This document shows, piece after piece, positions 24,304 to 33,114 of a stretch of DNA of 64,000 bases (its first letter is position 1; each line of letters opens with the position of its first letter). The notes beneath the pieces are model-generated. The model did no database searches. It had not been told where the DNA came from and saw nothing but the letters and a program-made list of their open reading frames with translations. Source of the stretch: JAWXBA01 sp048499805 (lineage in GTDB: Bacteria; Gemmatimonadota; Gemmatimonadetes; Gemmatimonadales; GWC2-71-9); the NCBI GenBank assembly GCA_048499805.1, contig JASNZF010000002.1, positions 372,001 to 436,000 on the forward strand, given 5' to 3'. The position numbers were made by a program, and so were the translations under genes.

Positions 24304-25680
24304 ATGAACTTATTTCTCTCCTCCGACCCCCGCCCTGTGCATTTTGTGGGAATCGGGGGGGCTGGAATGAGCGCACTGGCGCTTCTGGCCCTCGGAAGGG
24401 GGCTCTCGGTGACGGGCTCCGACCTCGACATCGAGGGGTGCCACGATCTGGTCGCGCGGGGAGCGGTGGTGCATGAGGGACATTCCGCCGCCTACGTAGG
24501 TGGGGCCCGGGCGGTGGTGGTCAGTGCGGCGATCCCGGCCGGCCATCCTGAAATTGAGCAGGCCCGTTCGGCGGGGATTCCGGTGGTGCCCCGGAAGGAG
24601 GCGCTGGCTGGATTGATCGCAGGCGGCACCTTGATCGGACTGAGCGGGACGCACGGCAAGACCACCACGACGGTGATGACCACCGAGGCACTGGCGGCGG
24701 CGGGGCTGGACCCCACCGGCCTCGCCGGGGGACGGGTTGCCGCGTGGGGTGGCAATGCGCGGATCGGTGGCACCGCCTGCTATGTGGTCGAAGCCGACGA
24801 ATACGACCAGGCGTTCCTGGCCTTGCATCCGACGGTGGCCGTGGTGAACAACGTGGAGCCCGACCACCTCGAGTGTTATGGGTCGGTCGAGGCGCTTGAG
24901 GCGGCCTTCGTGGAGTTCGCGGGCCGTGCCCGGCACACCTTCATCGGGACCGACGGCCCCGGCGCGGACCGGGTGGCCGGTGCCCTGGGCGCCCAGGCGG
25001 TGCGATTCGGTCCCGGGGCCGGTGGGGTTCGACTGGACGGGATCCGCACCTCCCCGGAGGGGAGTTCCGGCACCGTCACCTTTCCCGATGGTACCGAGGT
25101 GCAGTTGGCGCTGCAGGTGCCCGGGGTGCACAACCTGCGGAACGCGACCGGGGCCCTGGCAGTGGCGCACGCCCTCGGAGCCGACGTCGCCGCTGCCAAT
25201 CGGGGGCTGGCCGCCTTTGGCGGGGTTGGGAGGCGGTTCGAACGGCTGGGGAGCCACGGTGGGGTGGAACTGGTGGACGATTACGCCCACCATCCCACCG
25301 AGCTGGCGGTGACCCTCGCGGCCGCCCGGCAGGCGTTTCCCGGCCGGCGGCTGGTGGCGGTCTTCCAGCCGCACCTCTACTCGCGGACTGCGGCCCATGC
25401 CCCGGCGATGGGCGCGGCGCTGGCGGCGGCGGACCTCAGCGTGGTGACCGAGATCTACCGGGCGCGCGAGATGCCGATCCCCGGGGTCTCGGGAGTCCAG
25501 GTGGCCGAGGCGGCCCGGGCCGCTGGCGGAACCGTGGTCTTTGCGCCGGAACGCGCTGGGCTGGCGGACCTGGTGGCCCCGATGCTGCAGCGCGGTGATG
25601 TGGTGGTGACCCTTGGGGCGGGGGACATCACCCGGCTCGGTCCGGAGCTGGCGGAGCGGTGCGACTCCCTCCCTGGCTGA
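24304..25680 (+). CDS. murC: UDP-MurNAc:L-alanine ligase MurC
   Basis: MurC adds the first amino acid, L-alanine, to UDP-MurNAc. The 458-residue protein has the N-terminal HFVGIGGAGMSALA, the ATP loop GTHGKT at 115-120 (the His variant is typical of MurC), EADEYDQAFL, NVEPDHLECYGS, VDDYAHHPTEL and FQPHLYSRT. All are diagnostic. In many bacteria murB follows or is fused; here ftsQ follows directly, overlapping by 22 nt, and murB is absent from the window. Confidence 0.96.
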   Translation: MNLFLSSDPRPVHFVGIGGAGMSALALLALGRGLSVTGSDLDIEGCHDLVARGAVVHEGHSAAYVGGARAVVVSAAIPAGHPEIEQARSAGIPVVPRKEALAGLIAGGTLIGLSGTHGKTTTTVMTTEALAAAGLDPTGLAGGRVAAWGGNARIGGTACYVVEADEYDQAFLALHPTVAVVNNVEPDHLECYGSVEALEAAFVEFAGRARHTFIGTDGPGADRVAGALGAQAVRFGPGAGGVRLDGIRTSPEGSSGTVTFPDGTEVQLALQVPGVHNLRNATGALAVAHALGADVAAANRGLAAFGGVGRRFERLGSHGGVELVDDYAHHPTELAVTLAAARQAFPGRRLVAVFQPHLYSRTAAHAPAMGAALAAADLSVVTEIYRAREMPIPGVSGVQVAEAARAAGGTVVFAPERAGLADLVAPMLQRGDVVVTLGAGDITRLGPELAERCDSLPG

Positions 25681-26354
25681 GCCGACGCCGGCTGCTGCTC
25701 GGCGCGGGGATCGCCGGCGGGGTGGCATTGCTGTGGTTCGGGGCACCTCCGCTGCTGCGCCGGGCGTCGTTCTTCCAGGTGCGGCGGGTCGAGATCCTGG
25801 GGACCCGGTATCTTCCGGGGGACACGATCGTCACGGCGATGGCACTCCGGGATGGGGCGTCGGTGTTCGACCCGACCGCGCCACTCGAGGACCGGGTCTT
25901 TGCCGTGGTCGGGGTTCGCGAGGTGGAGGTGAGCCGCCGGCTTCCGGGTACCTTGCGGGTCCGGATCCGGGAGTCGGAACCGGTGGCGCTGACGCCGGAA
26001 GACGGGACCTTGGCGCTGGTGGATGAACGGGGATGGGTGCTGCCGTTCGACCCGACCCGCTCCCCGGCCGACCTGCCGATCGCCCCGGCCGACCCCGGGG
26101 TGGCCGGCCTGCTGGCCCGGGTGCGCCAGGCGGCGCCGGAGCTGTTCGCGACGCTCCTCTCGGGCACACGAGTACGGGATCATGTGGTGCTGGAGACGGC
26201 AGACCGCCGCCTCCTGTTGCGAGCCGAAGCCTCGGCGGAGGTCATTCTGGACATGGTGGCAGTGGCACAGGATCTGGCTCGGAAGGGCCAGGCGTTCCGC
26301 GAATTGGACGGCCGGTTCATCGGCCGGGTCTTCGTGCGCGGGCTCGGGTCCTGA
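25659..26354 (+). CDS. ftsQ: Cell division protein FtsQ
   Basis: FtsQ is the bitopic scaffold that binds FtsL/FtsB and recruits late divisome proteins. The GTG inside the end of murC gives 231 residues. A basic start (MRLPPWLSRRR) precedes a membrane span (LLLGAGIAGGVALLWFG). The POTRA domain follows (FFQVRRVEILGTRYLPGDTI, then VREVEVSRRLPGTLRVRI), then the FtsQ domain with ALVDERGWVLPFD. The stop overlaps the ftsA start by one base. Confidence 0.9.
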   Translation: MRLPPWLSRRRLLLGAGIAGGVALLWFGAPPLLRRASFFQVRRVEILGTRYLPGDTIVTAMALRDGASVFDPTAPLEDRVFAVVGVREVEVSRRLPGTLRVRIRESEPVALTPEDGTLALVDERGWVLPFDPTRSPADLPIAPADPGVAGLLARVRQAAPELFATLLSGTRVRDHVVLETADRRLLLRAEASAEVILDMVAVAQDLARKGQAFRELDGRFIGRVFVRGLGS

Positions 26355-27601
26355 TGCAACCACCGCGCCTCGTCGCCGGGCTGGACCTCGGCACCACCCG
26401 GGTGGTCGCGATCATCGGCGAGGTGACCGGTGATGTCCGGCAGGGCGGGGTGAAGATCCTGGGGGTCGGTACCGAGCGGAGCACCGGGATCCGGCGCGGT
26501 GCGGTGCGCGATGTCGAGGAGACCACCCGGGCCATCACCAAGGCGCTCAAGAGTGCCGAGCGGATGGCCGGCCTGGAGGTGGGGACGGTCTACTGCGGGG
26601 TGGCGGGCGAGCATGTCGCCGAGCGCAGCTCCCACGGGGTCGTCTCCGTCACCGGCAACGAGATCCGGACCGCCGACGTGGCCCGGGTCAATGACGTGGC
26701 CAGCAACATCTCGTTCGGCCGCGACCACGAACTCCTGCACGCCATTCCCCAGGACTATCTCGTCGACCACCAGGGCGGGATTACCGACCCGATCGGCATG
26801 ACGGGCCAGCGGCTCGAGGCCGAGGTGTACCTCGTGACCGTGCTCTCCACGGCGCTGACCAACCTTCGCCGGTGCGTGGAGCGCGCCGGCTACCAGGTGG
26901 GCGAGTTCGTGTTGGAGCCGCTGGCGGCCTCGCTCGCGGTGTTGACGCCGGAGGAGCCGGAGATGGGGTGCGCCCTGGTGGAACTGGGGGGCGGTTCGAC
27001 CAGCGTCTCGGTCTTCCAGGAGGGAAGGATCCGCCACACCGCCTCGCTCATGTTTGCCGGCGGGCACGTCACCAACGACATTGTGCATGGACTCCAGGTG
27101 ACCCAGCAGGAGGCGGAGAAGCTCAAGGAGCGGTTTGGCGCCGCCTACGAGCCGCTGGTGCCCGAGAGCGACGTGATCGAGCTGCCGGCCACGGCGGGCC
27201 AGCGGGCCCGGACCGCGGAACGGCGCGTCCTTGCCCACATCATGCACATGCGGCTCCAGGAGGTGCTCGAGCTGGCCGCCGACGAGTTGCAGCGCACCGG
27301 CTATCACCAGCACCTTCCCGCGGGTGTCATCCTGACCGGGGGAGGCGCCGAGACCCCGGGGATCGAGGAACTCGCCCGCGAGGTCTTCGCGCTGCCGGTG
27401 CGGGTCGGGAAGCCGGGCCACGGCCTTACGGGGCTGGTGGACAGCGTGGAGTCGCCGCGGATGTCGGTGGGGACGGGTCTGGTCGCCTACGGGGCGCGCC
27501 AGGTGCAGATGAGCGGTGGGTTCGGGGCGGGGGGGCGCAAGTCGCCCGCGGTGGAGAAGGTGTTCGGTCCGGTCAAGCGTTGGCTCCAGGACTTCTTTTA
27601 G
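26354..27601 (+). CDS. ftsA: Cell division protein FtsA
   Basis: FtsA is the actin-like ATPase that tethers FtsZ to the membrane. The 415-residue protein begins MQPPRLVAGLDLGTTRVVAI (phosphate-1 motif) and carries VELGGGSTSVSVF (phosphate-2) and ILTGGGAETPGIEEL (adenosine motif). The 1C subdomain lies around residues 85-165. The last residues VEKVFGPVKRWLQDFF form the amphipathic membrane-targeting helix. It starts at the ftsQ stop and precedes ftsZ by 21 nt. Confidence 0.96.
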   Translation: MQPPRLVAGLDLGTTRVVAIIGEVTGDVRQGGVKILGVGTERSTGIRRGAVRDVEETTRAITKALKSAERMAGLEVGTVYCGVAGEHVAERSSHGVVSVTGNEIRTADVARVNDVASNISFGRDHELLHAIPQDYLVDHQGGITDPIGMTGQRLEAEVYLVTVLSTALTNLRRCVERAGYQVGEFVLEPLAASLAVLTPEEPEMGCALVELGGGSTSVSVFQEGRIRHTASLMFAGGHVTNDIVHGLQVTQQEAEKLKERFGAAYEPLVPESDVIELPATAGQRARTAERRVLAHIMHMRLQEVLELAADELQRTGYHQHLPAGVILTGGGAETPGIEELAREVFALPVRVGKPGHGLTGLVDSVESPRMSVGTGLVAYGARQVQMSGGFGAGGRKSPAVEKVFGPVKRWLQDFF

Positions 27602-27622
27602 CAGGCCCACGAGGGGGACGAG

Positions 27623-28813
27623 ATGCCCATGACGTTCGAGATTGATTCGCAGGTGCCCAACAGCGCCCGGATGAAGGTGGTTGGTGTCGGCGGTGGTGGC
27701 GGGAATGCCGTCAACCGGATGATCGAGGAGCGCCTGCAGGGGGTCGAGTTCATCTCGGTCAACACCGATGCCCAGGCCCTCGCCGCCTCGCGCTCGAACC
27801 ACAAGGTCCAGATCGGGCGGAAGCTGACCCGCGGGCTCGGTGCCGGGGCCCGGCCCGAGATCGGCCGCCAGGCGATCGAGGAGAACCGTGACGAGGTCCT
27901 CAATGCGCTCCAGGGCGCGGACCTGGTTTTCGTCACCTGCGGCATGGGGGGCGGCACCGGCACGGGATCCGCGCCGATCATCGCCGAGCTGGCCCGCGAC
28001 ATCGGGGCGCTGACGGTCGGGATCGTGACCAAGCCCTTCCTGTTCGAGGGGCGGCGGCGGATGAAGCAGGCGGAGATGGGCATCAGCGAGATGCGCCGGA
28101 ACGTCGACACCATGATCGTCGTCCCCAACGAGCGGCTCCTGGCAGTGGTCGGGAAGGGGATCCCGTTCCAGGACGCGCTCAAGAAGGCCGACGAGGTCCT
28201 CCTCCACGCCACCCAGGGCATCGCCAGCCTGATCACCAGCACCGGGCTGATCAACGTCGACTTTGCCGACGTCCGCACCATCATGCAGAACGGCGGCGCC
28301 GCGCTGATGGGTACCGGGATCGGCCGCGGCGAGAGCCGCGCGCTCGAGGCCGCCCAGCAGGCGATCAGCAGCCCGTTGCTCGACAACGTTTCGATTGCCG
28401 GGGCCACCGGGGTGCTGATCAACATCATCGCGGGCGGCGACTGCACCATGGAGGAGGTGGCGCAGATCAACGAGATCGTCCACGATGCGGTGGGCGACGA
28501 GGCCGAGATTATCTTTGGGCATGGCACCGATGACACCATGCAGGGCGAGGTCCGGGTGACCGTGATCGCCACCGGGTTCGATCGGGCGGTCACCGGACAG
28601 CCGGTGGTCGCCAAGCCGATGGGCGGGGTGACCCACACCCCCAGCGCGGCGCGTGGCCCGGAGGTCCCCGGGGTGCTGCCGTTCCCGACCCAGCGCCGCC
28701 CGGCCGCCCAGCCGGCCCAGCCGCAGCCCACCCGCCAGCCGGCCCGGCCCGCCAATCCCACCGAGGTTCCCGACCTCGAGATCCCGACCTTCATCCGCCG
28801 GCAGATGGACTGA
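27623..28813 (+). CDS. ftsZ: Cell division GTPase FtsZ
   Basis: FtsZ polymerises into the Z-ring. The 396-residue protein has VVGVGGGGGNAVNRM, the tubulin signature GGGTGTG at 109-115, and the T7 synergy loop NVDFADVRTIM near 210-220, so both halves of the GTPase site are intact. A Pro/Gln linker of about 50 residues leads to the conserved C-terminal peptide DLEIPTFIRRQMD, which binds FtsA and other partners. A strong Shine-Dalgarno (GAGGGGGACGAG) precedes the ATG; a second ATG two codons later is possible. Confidence 0.97.
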   Translation: MPMTFEIDSQVPNSARMKVVGVGGGGGNAVNRMIEERLQGVEFISVNTDAQALAASRSNHKVQIGRKLTRGLGAGARPEIGRQAIEENRDEVLNALQGADLVFVTCGMGGGTGTGSAPIIAELARDIGALTVGIVTKPFLFEGRRRMKQAEMGISEMRRNVDTMIVVPNERLLAVVGKGIPFQDALKKADEVLLHATQGIASLITSTGLINVDFADVRTIMQNGGAALMGTGIGRGESRALEAAQQAISSPLLDNVSIAGATGVLINIIAGGDCTMEEVAQINEIVHDAVGDEAEIIFGHGTDDTMQGEVRVTVIATGFDRAVTGQPVVAKPMGGVTHTPSAARGPEVPGVLPFPTQRRPAAQPAQPQPTRQPARPANPTEVPDLEIPTFIRRQMD

Positions 28814-30045
28814 TGCGCCGGCTGGCCCTCCCGATCGCCGGGCTCGTCCTGGCAGCCGCCTCCATCTTCGCCGTCTCGGGCGAGTGGCCTTGGGCGCGGC
28901 TGCCCGCCGCCCGCCCGATCGTGGTGACCAGCGCCCTCCGCGAGTCCGCCGACACGCTGCACCGGGGAGAGACCCTCTCCACCCTGTTTGCCCGCAACAA
29001 CCTCGGCGCCGAGGTGGGCCAGGTGCTGGCCGCCGTCGGGCTCGAGGCCCGGCGGCTCCGCGAGGGGCTCGTCTTCCAGTTCCGGCACCGCTCCGGCGAT
29101 ACCGAGCCGATCGGGGTCACCGTCCGTACCAGCCCCGACGAGCGGCTCCAGCTGGTGCGCGCCGACCAGGGGTGGACCGGGGAGCGGATCCCGGTGGCGT
29201 GGCACGCCGAGTCGATCCGGATCGAGGGGACCATCGACTACTCGCTCTATGATGCGCTCGATCGCACCGTGGGGGACGACCTCCTTCCCGGCGGCGAGCG
29301 GATCCGCCTGGCCTGGGACCTGGCCGATGTCTTCGCGTGGAACGTGGACTTCTCGCGGGACATCCAGGGCGGCGACCAGTTCTCGGTCGTGGTCGAGCGG
29401 CTGGTCTCCGATGAGGGCGAGCGCCGCCTGGGCCGGATCCTCGCCTCGGAACTCAAGGTCAACGGCCGGCCCCTGACCGCCTACCGGTTCCGTGACGAGG
29501 ATGGCAAGCCAGCCTTCTTCGATGCCGATGGGAACTCGCTCCGCCGGGCCTTCCTGGTCGCCCCGGTGGAGTTCCGGCGGATCTCCTCCGGTCTCAACCG
29601 TGCCCGGTTCCACCCGGTCCTCGGCGGCTATCGGGCCCACAACGGGATTGACTACTCCGCGGTCTCCGGCACCCCGGTGCGCGCCGCCGGCGATGGCACC
29701 GTGGTCACCGCCGGCCGGTCGGGCGGCTACGGCAACCTGGTCGAGATCCGGCACAAGAACGGCATCACCACGCGATATGCCCACCTGCGGGGCTTTGCCA
29801 CGGGCGTCCGCTCCGGCCGTCGGGTCAGCCAGGGCGAGATCATCGGCTACGTCGGTTCCACGGGCCTGAGCACCGCGCCCCACCTGCACTATGAGTTCCG
29901 CGTCAACGGCACCCCCCGCGACCCGCGCCGGGTCGACCTTGGGAACGGCCAGCCGATCGCGCCCAGCCTGCGCGGGGCCTTCGAACTCGAGCGGGATCGC
30001 CTGGCGATGATGCTGAGGTCCCGCTCCGTGCCCATCGTGGATTGA
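28813..30045 (+). CDS. Secreted M23 (LytM) peptidoglycan endopeptidase
   Basis: A 410-residue protein with an N-terminal signal or anchor (MRRLALPIAGLVLAAASIF). An OapA/LysM-like region follows around 45-110 (DTLHRGETLSTLFARNNL), then a middle domain. The LytM catalytic domain is at about 265-370. The zinc ligands are intact: HNGID gives His276 and Asp280, and PHLHYEF gives His357 and His359. It should therefore be an active enzyme cutting stem-peptide cross-links, unlike degenerate activators of the EnvC type. Its start overlaps the ftsZ stop by one base, suggesting a division-linked hydrolase. Confidence 0.9.
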   Translation: MRRLALPIAGLVLAAASIFAVSGEWPWARLPAARPIVVTSALRESADTLHRGETLSTLFARNNLGAEVGQVLAAVGLEARRLREGLVFQFRHRSGDTEPIGVTVRTSPDERLQLVRADQGWTGERIPVAWHAESIRIEGTIDYSLYDALDRTVGDDLLPGGERIRLAWDLADVFAWNVDFSRDIQGGDQFSVVVERLVSDEGERRLGRILASELKVNGRPLTAYRFRDEDGKPAFFDADGNSLRRAFLVAPVEFRRISSGLNRARFHPVLGGYRAHNGIDYSAVSGTPVRAAGDGTVVTAGRSGGYGNLVEIRHKNGITTRYAHLRGFATGVRSGRRVSQGEIIGYVGSTGLSTAPHLHYEFRVNGTPRDPRRVDLGNGQPIAPSLRGAFELERDRLAMMLRSRSVPIVD

Positions 30046-31805
30046 CCCCGACCATCCCGGCCCTGCTGGTTGTCCTTGTCGCCGCCGCTCTTGCGGCGGC
30101 GTCGTACTTCACGGGGGGACGACCCGAGCGCGCCCTCTGGCCGGCCGTGGCTGGGCGGGCGGTTGCCTGGTCGGCGCTGGCCCTCCTCCTGGTGAATGTG
30201 AGCTGCCCGGGGGCCCTCGAGTCCGTTCGCCCGCTGGTCCTGCTCGATGCCTCCCCCAGCATGGATGCCCCCGGTGGTCAGGGTACGGAGGCTCGCGCGG
30301 CGGCCGCTCGCCTCGGTGAGGTGCGTGAGTTCACGCGAAGCCGCGTGGTCGAGCCGCTGACCGCTGCGGTGGCCAGCGGCCGGGAGATCATCGTCATTAC
30401 CGACGGCGAGATCGTCGATGCCGGCGGGATCCCCGCCGGACTCCTCGCTGCGGCGGAGTGGCGCGTACTCCCGCGCAGCACCGAGCCGGACATCGCGATC
30501 ACCGTGGTCCAGGGGGCCAGGCACCTCGCGCAGGGAGACTCACTCGTCCTCGACCTGGACCTCCGTGGCTCCGCCGAGGCCTTCCCTGAGGGGCTGGCGG
30601 TCGAGGCGCGGGTCGGCGCGATGGTCCTGGGCCGGGTCGCGGTCCCGGCGACGCCCGGTGCCAGGGCCCAGGTGAGACTCACGACCGGGCCGGTGGCGTT
30701 GCCTCCCGGGCAGCACCTGGTTGAACTCCGTCTCGATGGGTCGGCGGACGCGGAACCGCGGACCGACATCCGGCTCCACCACCTCACCGTTTCGGCGACT
30801 CCCGGCATTGTGGTGGTGGCCAATCCCGCGTCGTGGGAATCCCGCTTCCTCTTCCGCACCCTCTCCGAGGTGGCTGGGCTGCCAGTCGAGGGGTTCCTCC
30901 AACTCGAGCCGGGATCGTGGCGCCGGATGTCCGATCTCCGTCCGGCCACCGGGCAGCAGGTCCGCGAGGCGGTGCAAGGGGCCGACCTCCTCGTCACCTT
31001 CGGGGCCGAACCCGCCGGTGCGGCCCAGAGCGGGGCACGCGGCCGCTGGCAGTGGCCCGCAGGAGCCGCCACCGAGGGCGATTGGTACCTGGATCCGGAG
31101 CCAGCGGCGCCGCTGGCTGCGGCCCTCGCAGGGATCCCCGCCGACTCACTGCTCCCCGCCGACGGGCTGCTCGCCGTGGACCCCGCCCCCGGAAGCTGGA
31201 TTGGGTTCTCCGCCCGGCTGGGACGACGCGGCGCGCCCCGACCCGCGCTGGTGGGCAGCGAGGGCCCCGGAGGGCGCCGCCTGATCGTCGCAGCCACGGG
31301 GCTCTGGCGCTGGGCGTTCCGGGGCGGGATCCAGGAGCAGGCGTACCGCAGCTGGGTGGCGTCCTCGGTGACGTGGCTGCTCGGCAGGCAACCCGGTCCG
31401 GGAACGGCCGGCATCCAGCCGGTCCGCGCGGTGGTGGAGCGCGATGAACCGATCGTCTTTCAGCGGACCGCTCCGGACACGACGGCCGCGCTGCCGATCA
31501 CCCTTGTCTCGGGAGATGGCACCCGCGCCGACACCCTGAGGTTCGACGGCTCCGGCCGGGCCACCCTCCCGTTGCCGGTGGGTTCCTGGAGCTACACCCT
31601 CGCCGATGGGACGACCGGCGTCGTGGCGGTCGAGGCCTACAGCTCCGAGTTCCTCCCGGGCCCCGTCACCCTCGAGTCACGGGAGGGGATCCGTACCCCT
31701 TCCCGCGGATCCCGGGGGAGTCGCGACCTGCTCTGGCTCTTCGGGCTGGCCGTGGCCGGCTGGTGCCTGGAGTGGATGGTGAGGCGGAGGGCGGGGATGC
31801 GGTAG
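30042..31805 (+). CDS. VWA-like membrane protein
   Basis: A 587-residue protein starting at the TTG that overlaps the M23 stop (ATTGA). Two N-terminal spans (about 5-22 and 38-54) are followed by a VWA-like domain opening with LVLLDASPSMD, a MIDAS-type DxSxS at Asp69. Strands such as GREIIVITDGEIVDAGG follow. A large extracytoplasmic beta-rich region is next, then a glutamine-amidotransferase-like region around 255-440. A final span (LLWLFGLAVAGWCLEWMV) ends in MVRRRAGMR. The layout resembles BatA/aerotolerance-type proteins, whose function is poorly defined. Co-transcription with ftsZ and an M23 enzyme suggests an envelope role, which is inference. Confidence 0.75.
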   Translation: MTPTIPALLVVLVAAALAAASYFTGGRPERALWPAVAGRAVAWSALALLLVNVSCPGALESVRPLVLLDASPSMDAPGGQGTEARAAAARLGEVREFTRSRVVEPLTAAVASGREIIVITDGEIVDAGGIPAGLLAAAEWRVLPRSTEPDIAITVVQGARHLAQGDSLVLDLDLRGSAEAFPEGLAVEARVGAMVLGRVAVPATPGARAQVRLTTGPVALPPGQHLVELRLDGSADAEPRTDIRLHHLTVSATPGIVVVANPASWESRFLFRTLSEVAGLPVEGFLQLEPGSWRRMSDLRPATGQQVREAVQGADLLVTFGAEPAGAAQSGARGRWQWPAGAATEGDWYLDPEPAAPLAAALAGIPADSLLPADGLLAVDPAPGSWIGFSARLGRRGAPRPALVGSEGPGGRRLIVAATGLWRWAFRGGIQEQAYRSWVASSVTWLLGRQPGPGTAGIQPVRAVVERDEPIVFQRTAPDTTAALPITLVSGDGTRADTLRFDGSGRATLPLPVGSWSYTLADGTTGVVAVEAYSSEFLPGPVTLESREGIRTPSRGSRGSRDLLWLFGLAVAGWCLEWMVRRRAGMR

Positions 31806-31814
31806 TACGTGGAC

Positions 31815-31991
31815 TGGGGGCTAGGGGCCAGGGGCTTGGGGGGTGTTGGGGGCCGGACTGGGGAAGGGAGGCCGCGGGGAGCTGCTGCGCCTTCCCCGCA
31901 ATCCCCTTAGCTTCCCCCAGTGCTCGATCAACGCCCCAATCTCCAGCCGATCCTCATTCCCTGGCCCCCAGCCCCTAGCCCCTAGCCCCCA
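31815..31991. repeat. Nested G-rich/C-rich inverted repeat before ftsY
   Basis: The outer left arm TGGGGGCTAGGGGCCAGGGG (31815-31843 in full) is nearly the exact complement of the right arm at 31961-31991. Inside, ACTGGGGAAGGGAG (31857-31870) pairs with AGCTTCCCCCAGT (31909-31921). The whole gap between the VWA-like gene and ftsY can fold as a long interrupted hairpin, and the G-runs could form quadruplexes. No gene is supported here. The right arm ends 3 nt before the ftsY ATG. Confidence 0.75.
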
Positions 31992-31994
31992 TCA

Positions 31995-32918
31995 ATGTCG
32001 CAATCAAGAATCACCCAATCCGCCAAGGTCGGCTTCTGGGGCAAGCTCAAGCGGCTCGCCCTCACCGATGTCGGCGCCATGGTGCGGCGATTCAATGCCG
32101 CCGACGTGGAGGCGATGGAGCAGACGCTGCTCGAGGCCGACTTCGGCATCGCGTCGACGACCGAACTGGTGGACTTCATCCAGGACGAGGTCCGGCGTGG
32201 GCGGGTCAAGACCACGGAAGAGTTGCGCAACGCGATGGCGGGGCGAATCGCGGCGCTGCTCCGCTCGCCCGTCGAAGGCGCGGGGCTGGCCCGCGCCGCG
32301 GCGCCGCCGACGGTGATCCTGGTGGTCGGGGTCAACGGGGTGGGGAAGACCACCACTGTCGCGAAGCTGGCGCACCGGCTCCGGGGCGAGGGCCGCTCCG
32401 TGCTCCTGGCGGCGGCGGACACCTGGCGCGCCGGCGCGGTGGCGCAGCTCGAAACCTGGGCCGAGCGGCTGGGGATTCCCTGCGTCTCCGGCAAGCAGGG
32501 GGGGGACCCCGCCGCAGTGGCGTTCGACGCCCTCGAGGCGGCCACCAGCCGGGGGGTGGACACCGTGCTGATCGACACCGCGGGGCGGCTGCACACCCAG
32601 GACGGCCTGATGGACGAACTCCGCAAGGTCGTCCGGGTCATTGCCAGGCGCATCCCCGGGGCCCCGCACGAGACCCTCCTGGTGCTCGACGGCACGGTTG
32701 GCCAGAACGCCCTCCAGCAGGGACGCGCCTTTGGCGAGGCGGTCACCCCGACCGGCCTGATCGTCACCAAGCTGGACGGCACCGCTCGCGGTGGGGCGGT
32801 CGTGGCGCTGCGCCGCGAGCTCGACCTCCCGATCCGCTTCGTGGGACTGGGGGAAGGGATCGAGGACCTCCGGCCCTTCCATGCGGAACAGTTTGCGGGG
32901 GAGCTCCTGGCTGGGTGA
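31995..32918 (+). CDS. ftsY: Signal recognition particle receptor FtsY
   Basis: FtsY is the SRP receptor GTPase that docks ribosome-nascent chains at the membrane. The 307-residue protein is the compact NG form without the long acidic A domain of E. coli. The N domain covers about 10-90. The G domain has GVNGVGKT at 112-119, AADTWRAGAVAQLE, IDTAGRLHT and TKLDGTARGG, then GLGEGIEDLRPF. It is enclosed by two inverted-repeat elements, and its stop codon TGA is the first part of the downstream heptamer array. Confidence 0.96.
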   Translation: MSQSRITQSAKVGFWGKLKRLALTDVGAMVRRFNAADVEAMEQTLLEADFGIASTTELVDFIQDEVRRGRVKTTEELRNAMAGRIAALLRSPVEGAGLARAAAPPTVILVVGVNGVGKTTTVAKLAHRLRGEGRSVLLAAADTWRAGAVAQLETWAERLGIPCVSGKQGGDPAAVAFDALEAATSRGVDTVLIDTAGRLHTQDGLMDELRKVVRVIARRIPGAPHETLLVLDGTVGQNALQQGRAFGEAVTPTGLIVTKLDGTARGGAVVALRRELDLPIRFVGLGEGIEDLRPFHAEQFAGELLAG

Positions 32919-33108
32919 GAGGTAAGAGGTGAGAGGTAAGAGGGAACAGGGCTGCCATGTTCCGCCATCTTCTTTCTCCTCACTTGCCTCTACGCTCCCC
33001 CGCCTCATGCTGCTTGCCGTACCCACGTCCCACTCACCTTCACGTCCTACCTCTTACCTCTCACCTCTTACCTCTTACCTCTTACCTCTTACCTCTTACC
33101 CCTTACCT
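32915..33108. repeat. Inverted heptamer arrays between ftsY and recG
   Basis: The left array reads GTGAGAG, GTAAGAG, GTGAGAG, GTAAGAG from 32915 and includes the ftsY stop. The right array, 33051-33106, has eight 7-nt units of CTCTTAC or one-base variants, the complement of GTAAGAG. The two arms can pair around a loop of about 105 nt. The loop shows no gene. The right arm stops 8 nt before the recG ATG. Confidence 0.8.
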
Positions 33109-33114
33109 TCCCGC

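Noticed and set aside
26180..28636. An 818-codon minus-strand open frame opposite ftsQ, ftsA and ftsZ
   Set aside because: It mirrors three certain genes, is rich in Asp, His, Gly and Arg as expected of antisense high-GC frames, and has no family motif.
32929..33114. N-terminal extension of recG upstream of 33115
   Set aside because: The extension would translate the heptamer array as a repeated LTSYLLP peptide. The ATG at 33115 gives the normal RecG start and length.
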